In this document: piece after piece, positions 6,749 through 12,830 of the stretch
Layout of the letters: each line of letters opens with the position of its first letter
How positions within the stretch are numbered: position 1 is the first letter of the stretch
DNA from: an uncultured Slackia sp.
GTDB lineage: Bacteria; Actinomycetota; Coriobacteriia; Coriobacteriales; Eggerthellaceae
NCBI GenBank assembly: GCA_934646845.1
Contig: CAKUEV010000036.1
Location: 1-12,830, forward strand
Direction of reading: 5' to 3'
DNA: 12,830 nt
Made by a program: the position numbers and the translations under genes
Notes under the pieces: model-generated
Databases searched by the model: none
Told to the model about the DNA's origin: nothing
The model's input: only the letters and a program-made list of their open reading frames with translations

Positions 6749-6790
6749 CGCTTTGGGCGCGTTTCGTGACAGATTGATTTGTTTCGTACT

Positions 6791-6834
6791 GAAACGCCGG
6801 CCGAATCGACCTTCGGCGGCGTTTCTTTGTTCTT
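6791..6834 (+). terminator. Terminator of modABC
   Basis: GAAACGCCGGCCGAA pairs with TTCGGCGGCGTTTC, a 14-bp stem with one bulged G, around TCGACC. TTTGTTCTT follows. It sits 42 bases after modC and ends just before the moaA -10 box. Confidence 0.78.
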
Positions 6835-6841
6835 GCGAAGG

Positions 6842-6847
6842 TATAAT
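6842..6847 (+). promoter_or_regulatory. Candidate moaA promoter -10 box
   Basis: A perfect TATAAT follows the modABC terminator, 61 bases before the moaA ATG. The expected -35 position falls in the terminator's 3' arm (GCGTTT region) and is weak. Transcription would start near 6853. The leader then contains a hairpin (6865-6875 with 6882-6892, 10 of 11 pairs counting wobble) with a loop of six G, and an AAGGGGG ribosome site. At about 56 bases the leader is too short for a full molybdenum-cofactor riboswitch. Confidence 0.45.
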
Positions 6848-6908
6848 TTCAGGAAAGATAACCTGGCATGCGCATGGGGGGGTGTGCACGCCATAGAAGG
6901 GGGCCTTC

Positions 6909-7903
6909 ATGAAAGACTCGCATGGGCGCGTGATTGACTATATGCGTATCTCGCTGACCGATCGGTGCAACTATCGCTGCATTTATTGCATGCCGGCCGA
7001 TGGCGTGGAGTCGTTGTGCCATTCCGATATTCTGAGCCTTGAAGAAATCGAGCGCGTTGTTCGCGTTGCCGCGACCATGGGCATAAAGCGATTCCGCCTG
7101 ACGGGTGGTGAGCCCCTGGTTCGCAAGGGAGCGGTTGGTTTGGTGCGTGCGATACATGAAACTCCCGGCGTCGATGATGTTTCGCTCACGACCAATGGCG
7201 TGTTGCTGCCGAGGTATGCCGAAGAGCTCGCGGCTGCGGGGCTTTCGCGCGTGAACATTTCACTCGATACGCTCGATGCCGAACAATTTCGCTATATCAC
7301 GCGCCGCGGTGAGCTGCATGAGGCGCTTGACGGCATCGAGGCCGCGCTTGCTGCCGGTTTCGACCCCGTGAAGGTGAATGCGGTGACCGTTCGCAGTTTG
7401 GGGCAAGACTTCTTGGCGTTTGCGAAGATGACGATCGACCGCCCGTTGCACATGCGCTTTATTGAATACATGCCCGTTGGCGAAAGCGCTGGTTCGCATG
7501 GGTGCGGATGGGGTCGCGAAGATGTGATTCCAAGCGAAGAGCTGTTCGATGTGATTAACGAACGAGCCAAGGCCGAAGGCTTGCCGACGCTTGTGCCTGC
7601 GGGCGACGACAGGCCGAAAGGGTGGGGGCCGGCGCGGTACTTCATGTTCCCGGGCGCCCAGGGAACGGTTGGTTTCATCAGCCCGCTTTCGCGCCATTTC
7701 TGCAGCGAGTGCAATCGTTTGCGCATGACGGCCGATGGAAAGATTCGCCCATGTCTGTTGAATATGACATGCGTGCAGCGCTTCGTGGCGACGGTGGCGA
7801 CGACGCGATTCGCTCGGTGCTTATGGAAGCGTTGGGGGCTAAGCCCGATGATCACCACGACAAGGTGGGAACCGAGCGTGGCATGTCGCAGATTGGTGGA
7901 TAG
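6909..7903 (+). CDS. moaA: MoaA, GTP 3',8-cyclase, frameshifted near its C-terminus
   Basis: MoaA is the radical-SAM enzyme that converts GTP, with MoaC, to cyclic pyranopterin monophosphate. The reading frame from the ATG (AAGGGGG ahead) gives CNYRCIYC, cluster Cys20, Cys24 and Cys27. It continues with LTGGEP (64-69), SLTTNG (92-97), NISLDTLD (116-123) and the second cluster FCSECNR to RPC (Cys265, Cys268, Cys282). Similarity stops after Leu283 (7755-7757). The frame runs on to 8000 as Arg/Trp-rich sequence unlike MoaA. The expected end is in the -1 frame, GTT at 7757 to a stop at 7901-7903. It contains VEYDMRAALRGDGG and the family's terminal IGG. Joining the two gives about 331 residues, normal for MoaA. 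Without the join the essential Gly-Gly tail is lost. The cause may be a small deletion, a sequencing error or, less likely, recoding. Confidence 0.88.
7757..7903 (+). pseudogene. moaA: Displaced C-terminal 48 codons of moaA (-1 frame)
   Basis: This stretch encodes the MoaA tail. It has VEYDMRAALRGDGGDD, a helix resembling the family's IRxxLxxAL region, KPDDHHDK and the final RGMSQIGG. It has no start or ribosome site of its own in a sensible place, so it is the broken-off end of moaA rather than a separate gene. Confidence 0.75.
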
Positions 7904-7911
7904 ATACGACC

Positions 7912-8067
7912 GTCGCCGGCATGGCTCGCGGCCTTCGCCAAGACCGCGGTCGGCTACCGCTCGCCTTTGGCTTGTTATGCGCCGCCCTGGCGGTGTTTAG
8001 CTTTTGAATGGAAGGGCAAGCTTGAGCACCGACGGCCTCCGCGAAGGCCGCGAGCCATGCCGGCGAC
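7912..8067. repeat. Large palindromic intergenic element with 27-bp perfect inverted arms
   Basis: Arms 7912-7938 (beginning GTCGCCGGCATGGCTCGCGG) and 8041-8067 (its exact reverse complement, ending CATGCCGGCGAC) are separated by 102 bases. The inner flanks pair partly as well (a GACCGCGGTCGG region against CACCGACGGCC), so the whole could fold into one long stem. A small CCGCC-CT-GGCGG hairpin (7982-7993) lies near the middle. The 11-mer CCTTTGGCTTG occurs inside (7964-7974) and again just outside the right arm (8069-8079). No protein-coding content is visible. It resembles a REP/MITE-like or RNA-hairpin element, but no second copy lies in this window. Confidence 0.8.
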
Positions 8068-8110
8068 TCCTTTGGCTTGCTTGTAGGGCTTTTCTTGAAA
8101 GGAAATCGTT

Positions 8111-8611
8111 ATGGCAGAAGAGAAGCTTACTCATATCGATGAAAAGGGCGATGTTCGCATGGTGGACGTTTCGCAGAAGGCCGACACCGAGCGCATCGCG
8201 GTGGCCGAGGGCTTTATTTCGATGAAGCCCGAGACGCTCGAACTTATTACGTCGGGTACGGCGGCAAAGGGCGATGTTTTGGCGTGCGCGCGCGTGGCGG
8301 GGGTGATGGCCGCGAAGAAGACGAGCGAGCTTATTCCGATGTGCCACCCGCTCATGATTACCAAGGCGAAAGTGAGCTGCGAGCCTGTTGGGGCCGGCGA
8401 TCGCGAGGACGGTCGCGTGGGTATCCACATTACGACGACGTGCGGCGTGACGGGCAAGACGGGCATCGAGATGGAAGCGCTGACTGCTGCAAGCGTGGCA
8501 TGCCTCACGGTATACGACATGTGCAAAGCGGTCGATCGCGGCATGGAGATTATGGATGTGCGTCTGCTGAAGAAAGATGGCGGCAAAACCGGTTTGTGGG
8601 AACGCAAGTAG
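8111..8611 (+). CDS. moaC: MoaC, cyclic pyranopterin monophosphate synthase
   Basis: The 166 residues are full length for MoaC, which rearranges the MoaA product, 3',8-cyclo-GTP, into cyclic pyranopterin monophosphate. Motifs are MVDVSQK (17-23), KGD (53-55), PMCHPL (76-81, His79) and [13 protein letters not shown] (118-130). YDMCKAVD (135-142, Asp136) and [10 protein letters not shown] (152-161) complete the active site. GAAAGGAA lies 6 bases before the ATG. It follows moaA in the same direction, 207 bases on. That gap is filled by the palindromic element, so whether moaA and moaC share a transcript is uncertain. I see no separate good promoter in the gap. Confidence 0.96.
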   Translation: MAEEKLTHIDEKGDVRMVDVSQKADTERIAVAEGFISMKPETLELITSGTAAKGDVLACARVAGVMAAKKTSELIPMCHPLMITKAKVSCEPVGAGDREDGRVGIHITTTCGVTGKTGIEMEALTAASVACLTVYDMCKAVDRGMEIMDVRLLKKDGGKTGLWERK

Positions 8612-8620
8612 CGAGTCTGG

Positions 8621-8657
8621 AACCTGCCAAATGCCTAGAGCATTTGGCAGGTTTTTT
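8621..8657 (+). terminator. Intrinsic terminator after moaC
   Basis: AACCTGCCAAATGC (8621-8634) pairs perfectly over 14 bp with 8640-8653 around CTAGA. Six T follow (8652-8657, the first two within the stem). It starts 10 bases after the moaC stop. mogA converges from the right and ends at 8749. The 91 bases between hold no gene. Confidence 0.92.
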
Positions 8658-8748
8658 GTATGTGGCGCGGTGAGTGATGCTGTGGGCGGCGCTTCTTCTA
8701 TGGTGATTTTTGCAAATGGCGGCGATGTTGCTGCTGCGTGCGGCGGGT

Positions 8749-9228
8749 TTATTTATCGTGGCCTTCGCCGGCCATCATGTGGCCTGCATGGCCGAGCGCG
8801 CCAACGATGCCTTCCCAATTTTCGCGAGCGGCTTTCTCGCTGCCGGGCAGGTTGATGACGAGCGTGTTGCCACGTTGAGCAGCAATTGCGCGCGACAGCA
8901 TCGCATAAGGCGTGATTTGCAGGCTGTGGTAGCGCATCGCCTCGGCAATGCCGGGAACCTCGCGGTCGCACACGTCGCGCGTGGCTTCAGGCGTGACATC
9001 GCGCGGCGAAAGGCCGCTTCCGCCGCAAGTGAGCACGATGTCGGCGCCAATTTCATCGCAGGCCTCAAGGATGCTGCCCGCGATAAGCACGCGGTCGTCC
9101 TGCACGACAACGTGGCTGGCGACTTCCCAGCCCTCCTTCTTGATAAGCTCCTCGAGCGCGGCACCAGCGGTGTCTTCTTTCATGGAACGGGTGTCAGAGC
9201 ACGTGATAATGGCGAATTTAAGAGTCAT
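8749..9228 (-). CDS. mogA: MogA/MoaB-family molybdopterin adenylyltransferase
   Basis: The product is 159 residues. It adenylates molybdopterin with ATP, giving the intermediate that MoeA uses for molybdate insertion. Signatures are ITCSDTR (8-14), TCGGSGLSPRDVTPEA (67-82), which forms the molybdopterin-binding site, and NLPGSEKA (126-133). The start at 9228 has AAGGAA 6 bases ahead. An in-frame ATG 33 bases upstream, at 9261, adds residues that do not fit the family. It follows moeA by 39 bases on the same strand and is the last gene of that operon. MoaB and MogA cannot be separated safely by eye; the catalytic Asp in the PRDVTPE context supports an active enzyme. Confidence 0.93.
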   Translation of the reverse strand: MTLKFAIITCSDTRSMKEDTAGAALEELIKKEGWEVASHVVVQDDRVLIAGSILEACDEIGADIVLTCGGSGLSPRDVTPEATRDVCDREVPGIAEAMRYHSLQITPYAMLSRAIAAQRGNTLVINLPGSEKAARENWEGIVGALGHAGHMMAGEGHDK

Positions 9229-9267
9229 GGTGATTTCCTTTCTTAAAAGGGGGACCGACATCGTGGG

Positions 9268-10524
9268 CTAGATGATGGTTCCCTCGGCGATATCCAAAAG
9301 CACGCAGGTAATCTCGTCGCCTGCGTGAGCGTCTTGCGCGCTCTCGGGCAGAACTGCCATGCAGTTCGTTTTCTGAATGGGGCCGAAGAGGCCCGAGCTC
9401 TGGTTTTTCGCCGGCGTTACGAGCAGTTCGCCCGATTCGCTTCGGGAAAGCGTGGCGCGCATGAAGAGGCGTCGCGGGTCTTTCTTTTTCTTATCGCATG
9501 TGAGCTTTGCGACGACCGTGGGGTGCTCGAACGCGGTGCGACCTTGCATTTTGAGCAGCGCGGCTCGAATGATGAGCTCGAAGCCCATATAAGCCGCGGC
9601 GGGGTTGCCCGGCAGTCCGAATACCGGCGTGCCCTCGACAATGCCGAAAGTTTGCGCCTTGCCGGGACGCATATTCACGGTGGTCATGAGCAGCTCTCCC
9701 GCGCGTTCGACGACGGGTTTGATGAAATCGAAGTCGCCGTTTGAGGCACCGCCGGAGGTAACCACGAAATCGTGCGTTGCGGCCGCCTCGCGTACCGCGG
9801 CTTCGAGGGCGGCTTCGTCGTCGGGAACGATGTCGAACATGTCAGCCTCGCAGCCGGCGGCTTTGGCGCATGCCGCGAGGGCGTAGCTGTTCGAATTGCG
9901 AATATGGCCCGGGCCAGGAACTTCGCTCGGCGGCACAAGCTCGCTGCCGATGGGGATAACGGCCACGCGCGGTTTGCGATAAACCGGCACCTGCAGCACT
10001 CCGCAGCCGGCCAAAAAGCCGACGCCCGCGGTCGTGATTGCTTCGCCTTTGTTCACGACGGTTTCGCCTGCGCGGGCTTCTTCGCCTGCTTCGCGCACGT
10101 TGTCGCGCTCTTTGGGTTGCGCGGAAAATGCCACGCGACCACTGGTTTTCCCGCCGCCTTCCACCACGCTTACGATCTCGTATTTCACGACGGCATCAAA
10201 GCAGCTCGGAAGGGCGGCACCCGTCATGATGCGCACGCATTGGCCCGCTTCGGCCGAGCCTTCGAATACGCCGCCCGCAGGCACCTCGTCGATGACTTCG
10301 AGCGTCACGGGTGACTCGGCCGTAGCTCCCGCGAGGTCGCATCGGCGCACGGCATAGCCGTCCATGGCCGCATGGGCGAACGGGCTTACGTCGATGTCGC
10401 TTTTCAAGTCGGCGGCGGCAACGCGCCCTGCAGCGTCGAGCAGGCCAACGGTTTCCGCCTCAAGCGGCGTTACGCGCGAGAGCACAAGCTCACGCGCTTC
10501 TTCCAGAGAAATCATCTTCGTCAT
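9268..10524 (-). CDS. moeA: MoeA, molybdopterin molybdenumtransferase
   Basis: The 418 residues match full-length MoeA, which inserts molybdate into adenylated molybdopterin with release of AMP. Landmarks are SPFAHAAMDGYAVR (47-60, Asp55), RIMTGAALP (98-106), IPIGSELV (190-197) and GHIRNSNSYAL (206-216). SGGASNGDFDF (257-267), MRPGKAQTFG (285-294) and GLPGNPAA (303-310) follow. Residues from about 331 form the C-terminal beta domain IV. The start at 10524 has GGAAGGA 6 bases ahead. It lies between the methyltransferase gene (69 bases upstream) and mogA, and functions directly with MogA. Confidence 0.95.
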   Translation of the reverse strand: MTKMISLEEARELVLSRVTPLEAETVGLLDAAGRVAAADLKSDIDVSPFAHAAMDGYAVRRCDLAGATAESPVTLEVIDEVPAGGVFEGSAEAGQCVRIMTGAALPSCFDAVVKYEIVSVVEGGGKTSGRVAFSAQPKERDNVREAGEEARAGETVVNKGEAITTAGVGFLAGCGVLQVPVYRKPRVAVIPIGSELVPPSEVPGPGHIRNSNSYALAACAKAAGCEADMFDIVPDDEAALEAAVREAAATHDFVVTSGGASNGDFDFIKPVVERAGELLMTTVNMRPGKAQTFGIVEGTPVFGLPGNPAAAYMGFELIIRAALLKMQGRTAFEHPTVVAKLTCDKKKKDPRRLFMRATLSRSESGELLVTPAKNQSSGLFGPIQKTNCMAVLPESAQDAHAGDEITCVLLDIAEGTII

Positions 10525-10593
10525 GGACTGTCCTTCCGTGTGCGACGCGGGCGTTTCGGGCTCGCGGTGTTTCCTAATGAATTGCCGAGGCTG

Positions 10594-11502
10594 CTAGAAT
10601 TGGCCGTCTTTCGCGTTCCATGAGATGAATGCCCAGGGAACGATGCGTTGAAAATCCAACGTGAAAGGTCCTTGCGGATAGCCCTTCTTATCGGGCATGC
10701 CCGCTTCGGGGTTGTCGACAAGATGCTTCGCGAGCCAAATACGAAGGTTGGCCTGGGCTTGGGATCGTTCGGCATCGCTTAAATCGGGCGCGCCGATATC
10801 GATCATTTGCGAGAAATCGCCAAAGGCGTCGCCTTCCGATTCGAAAGAATCTTTTCGCGAAGAATGGATGAAGCGCACCTCGGGCTCGAAGCCCGCTTGG
10901 GCGAGCATGCCGAACGCGTAGATGTAATCGCGATTGAGAGCTGCGCCAACGCCGAGCTCGGCAAGCACGCGGGCGTCAACGCGCGGAGAAGTTCCGGTGG
11001 TCATGGTGATGCAGCAGCGTCGTCGAGCGATGGAGGAAAGCTTGCGCAACGCGCTTCTTAGGTCGGCAACCGCGATGGAGCGCGATGCGAACGCGACGTC
11101 GGCCATGTTTTCGCGAAGGCCGAATTGGCTCCAGTCGTCTTCCCAGCTCATGTGCAAGGGGAAAACGCTGCCTGGATTGAGCGAATCGAGACTCTCGGCG
11201 ACCTCGATATCGCGAAGCGCCATATTCTCGCGCAATTTCGCGAGCATGCCGCTGCTGAAGTCGGCGGCAATGACCTTGTGACCGCTCGTTGCCATTTCGG
11301 CGGCGAGGGTGCCCGTTCCGCAGCCCATATCGAATACCGTTTCGCCGGGCTGCACGCATGCGAGCTCGACGAACGCCTCGGCGTACAGGTTTTTTGCATC
11401 GCGCGAATCGTATCGCGCGGCCTTTTTATTCCATCGTTGGCAGTCGTCAGGCGCTTTGGTCGTTTGCTGCAAATGGCGCCATGCCGCATCGAAATCGATC
11501 AC
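10594..11502 (-). CDS. Class I SAM-dependent methyltransferase of unknown substrate
   Basis: The product is 302 residues. A Rossmann-type methyltransferase domain covers about 40-170, with motif I VFDMGCGTGTLA (56-67), acidic Asp81 ending the second strand (VIAADFSSGML), and MADVAFASRSI (133-143) where motif IV is expected. The C-terminal 130 residues include YPQGPFTLDFQRIVPWAF (275-292), which I do not recognise as a known domain. It starts with GTG, with AGGAGGAG 4 bases ahead, a very strong site. It is the first gene of the operon that continues with moeA and mogA. A link to molybdenum metabolism is therefore suggested by position only; substrate and product are unknown. No signal peptide or membrane segment is visible, so it is cytoplasmic. 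Confidence 0.85.
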   Translation of the reverse strand: MIDFDAAWRHLQQTTKAPDDCQRWNKKAARYDSRDAKNLYAEAFVELACVQPGETVFDMGCGTGTLAAEMATSGHKVIAADFSSGMLAKLRENMALRDIEVAESLDSLNPGSVFPLHMSWEDDWSQFGLRENMADVAFASRSIAVADLRSALRKLSSIARRRCCITMTTGTSPRVDARVLAELGVGAALNRDYIYAFGMLAQAGFEPEVRFIHSSRKDSFESEGDAFGDFSQMIDIGAPDLSDAERSQAQANLRIWLAKHLVDNPEAGMPDKKGYPQGPFTLDFQRIVPWAFISWNAKDGQF

Positions 11503-11542
11503 GCGACTCCTCCTGCCTGAACGGATTGTTCTTATTCGCGGA

Positions 11543-11570
11543 TATATGATAGCCGTTCATGGTGCGGCAA
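11543..11570 (-). promoter_or_regulatory. Candidate promoter of the methyltransferase-moeA-mogA operon
   Basis: On the minus strand TTGCCG (11570-11565) is followed after 16 bases by CATATA (11548-11543); a 17-base spacing gives ATATAT. Transcription would start near 11536, leaving a leader of about 34 bases that ends in the strong AGGAGGAG ribosome site. Confidence 0.42.
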
Positions 11571-11666
11571 TGGGATCGAATTGCGCTTTTTTGCGCGCGT
11601 TGTGGCCGTAAGCGCTACGAGTTCTGCCACTCTCGCGAATTCCCTGCGCTTGGGAGGTTTTCATAT

Positions 11667-11696
11667 TTGACGTGCTACAATGATTAGGCTTATATA
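11667..11696 (+). promoter_or_regulatory. Candidate argS promoter
   Basis: TTGACG (11667-11672) is followed after 17 bases by TTATAT (11690-11695), or after 18 by TATATA. Transcription would start near 11703, about 105 bases upstream of argS. Confidence 0.55.
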
Positions 11697-11808
11697 AAAA
11701 TCCAGGCGATCGAGGCTTACGTGCGCGCACACTCTATGCTGCGCCACGGCGAAAACCGGATGCAAAAGGGAGCGGTTTGCCGCTTCGTAGACGAAAAGGA
11801 AGGCATCA

Positions 11809-12830
11809 ATGCAACCACGCGAAGAATTGACTCAGCTTCTCACCAAGGCGTTTGAGGCTGCCCGCGAATCTGGCGCTCTGCCGATTGAGAACATTCCCGA
11901 AATTGCGCTCGAGCGTCCGCGCGACGAGGGTCATGGCGATTGGGCTTGCACCGCTGCTCTGCGTTGCGCCAAGGAAGCCAAGAAGAACCCGCGTGAAATC
12001 GCGCAGGCAATCGTCGATGGCATTCCCGCGAATGATCTTATCGAGAACATCGAAATCGCAGGCCCGGGCTTCATCAACTTCCGCCTGAAGAACGTTGCCA
12101 TGCAGGACGTCGTCTCTCAGGTTCGCGAGCAGGGCGCCGATTATGGCAAGGGCACGCAGCCCGAAGGCAAGCGCAAGGTGAACATCGAGTACATCTCCGC
12201 AAACCCCACGGGCCCGATGCACGTTGGCCATGGCCGCTGGGCTGCCCTTGGCTCGGCAACCGCAAACCTCATGCGCCATGCCGGCTATGAGGTCTTCGAA
12301 GAGTTCTACATCAACGACCATGGCGTTCAGATGGACAAGTTCGGCCTGTCCATCGCCGCTCGCTACCTGCAGCAGCTCGGCCATGAAGATGCCGCTGTTC
12401 CCGAGGGTGGCTATAACGGCCTGTACGTGAACGATATCGCGAAAGAAATCATCGATCGCGACGGCAATAAGTGGGAAAACGCCGACGAGCATGAGCGCAT
12501 GGTTGAGTTCCGTGAGTTCGGCTACGCCTACATCATGAAGATGTTCCACGACATCACGGATCGCTTCGGCAACCACTTCGAGCGTTGGCAGTCCGAGCGC
12601 GAGATGTATCTGCCTTCCGAAGAGTTCGGCGGCAAGAGCCCGTTTGAGTACTGCATCGGCAACCTGAAAGACAAGGGCGACATCTACGAGAAAGATGGCG
12701 CTGTGTGGTTCAAGTCGTCTGAATACGGCGACGAGAAAGATCGCGTTGTGCGCAAGGCCGACGGCGACTACACCTACTTCGCGTCTGACGTTGCGTACCA
12801 CTACTGGAAGAAAGAGCGCGGCTTCGACAT
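11809..12830 (+). CDS. argS: ArgS, arginyl-tRNA synthetase (5' part, runs off the window)
   Basis: Only the first 340 codons are present of a protein usually around 550-600 residues. It charges tRNA-Arg with arginine in the cytoplasm. The N-terminal Add1 domain covers about 1-115, with PRDEGHGDWACTAAL (37-51) and GPGFINFRL (85-93). The class I catalytic site follows, with YISANPTGPMHVGHGR (128-143) containing HVGH. Further on are EFYINDHGVQM and, near the window edge, DYTYFASDVAYHYWKK, both typical of ArgRS. AAAAGGAAGG precedes the ATG. Codon choice is more GAG/AAG/TTC-biased than in the Moco genes, as expected for a highly expressed gene. It is transcribed away from the methyltransferase operon and is functionally unrelated to molybdenum. 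Confidence 0.96.
   Translation, partial: MQPREELTQLLTKAFEAARESGALPIENIPEIALERPRDEGHGDWACTAALRCAKEAKKNPREIAQAIVDGIPANDLIENIEIAGPGFINFRLKNVAMQDVVSQVREQGADYGKGTQPEGKRKVNIEYISANPTGPMHVGHGRWAALGSATANLMRHAGYEVFEEFYINDHGVQMDKFGLSIAARYLQQLGHEDAAVPEGGYNGLYVNDIAKEIIDRDGNKWENADEHERMVEFREFGYAYIMKMFHDITDRFGNHFERWQSEREMYLPSEEFGGKSPFEYCIGNLKDKGDIYEKDGAVWFKSSEYGDEKDRVVRKADGDYTYFASDVAYHYWKKERGFD

Larger units (their letters stand above)
11503..11808. other. Divergent intergenic region between the methyltransferase operon and argS
   Basis: These 306 bases hold no gene. They contain a candidate minus-strand promoter (11543-11570), a plus-strand promoter (11667-11696), and the argS leader of roughly 105 bases. 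The leader has the palindrome GTGCGCGCAC (11721-11730) and a weak AAACCG/CGGTTT pairing. I see no T-box hallmark and no tRNA. Confidence 0.6.

Noticed and set aside
7740..7765. Programmed -1 ribosomal frameshifting in moaA
   Set aside because: No slippery heptamer of the X-XXY-YYZ kind lies at the junction, and recoding is not known for MoaA. A mutation or sequence error is simpler.
7758..8000. In-frame MoaA extension to the stop at 8000 as a real C-terminus
   Set aside because: The residues are Arg/Trp/Thr-rich and unlike MoaA, they read through the palindromic element, and the true tail is visible in the -1 frame.
11555..11636. tRNA-Leu-like stretch on the minus strand (GCGAGAGTGGCAGAAC and later TTCGATCCC, CACCA)
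   Set aside because: The acceptor ends do not pair, there is no anticodon stem, and the T-stem lacks the invariant G-C pair. The resemblance is piecemeal.
11703..11808. T-box leader before argS
   Set aside because: The leader is only about 105 bases and lacks the antiterminator bulge sequence and a terminator hairpin with a T run.
11806..12801. Long open frame of 331 codons on the minus strand opposite argS
   Set aside because: argS on the plus strand has strong family motifs over the whole stretch. The antisense frame is a codon-bias shadow with no ribosome site or recognisable domain.

Overview
The window is a molybdenum gene cluster: molybdate uptake, its regulator, and most of the molybdopterin cofactor (Moco) pathway, followed by a housekeeping arginyl-tRNA synthetase gene. 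Gene style (moderately high GC, TTG/GTG starts, strong GGAGG-type ribosome sites), a lipoprotein ModA with a Gram-positive-like lipobox, and the make-up of the proteins suggest an anaerobic actinobacterium of the Coriobacteriia, Eggerthellaceae-like. This placement is an inference from the look of the proteins, not a search. Such organisms often carry many molybdopterin oxidoreductases, which would fit a dedicated locus.

Layout. Positions 1-384 hold no supported gene, only a possible terminator, a TATAAT box and a small inverted repeat. A plus-strand pair follows: a divergent MoaE-like gene (385-885) overlapping a MobB-MobA fusion gene (878-2119). A strong hairpin at 2336-2372 separates it from a minus-strand one-domain ModE-type regulator (2401-2745). 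The regulator is divergent from the plus-strand modA-modB-modC operon (3143-6748) across a 397-base spacer with AT-rich inverted repeats and a good -35 box. After a terminator and a new promoter come moaA (6909-7903, frameshifted in this sequence) and moaC (8111-8611). They are separated by an intergenic element with perfect 27-bp inverted arms. A textbook terminator ends this unit. A converging minus-strand operon runs from a GTG-started SAM methyltransferase (11502-10594) through moeA to mogA (ending at 8749). A 306-base divergent promoter region then leads to argS, which runs off the window.

How the genes fit. ModA captures molybdate, ModB and ModC import it, and the ModE-like protein probably controls modABC. 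MoaA and MoaC make cyclic pyranopterin monophosphate. A MoaE-type protein normally helps convert that to molybdopterin. MogA adenylates molybdopterin, MoeA inserts molybdate, and MobA adds GMP to make the MGD form used by DMSO-reductase-family enzymes, with MobB assisting. MoaD and MoeB are not in the window.

Most unusual points: ModB carries an extra N-terminal signal sequence and an extracytoplasmic domain of about 215 residues; moaA's conserved C-terminus including the Gly-Gly tail lies in the -1 frame; a large palindromic element sits between moaA and moaC; the MoaE-like protein lacks some canonical active-site residues; the ModE-like regulator has no molybdate-binding domain; and a methyltransferase of unknown substrate heads the moeA operon.
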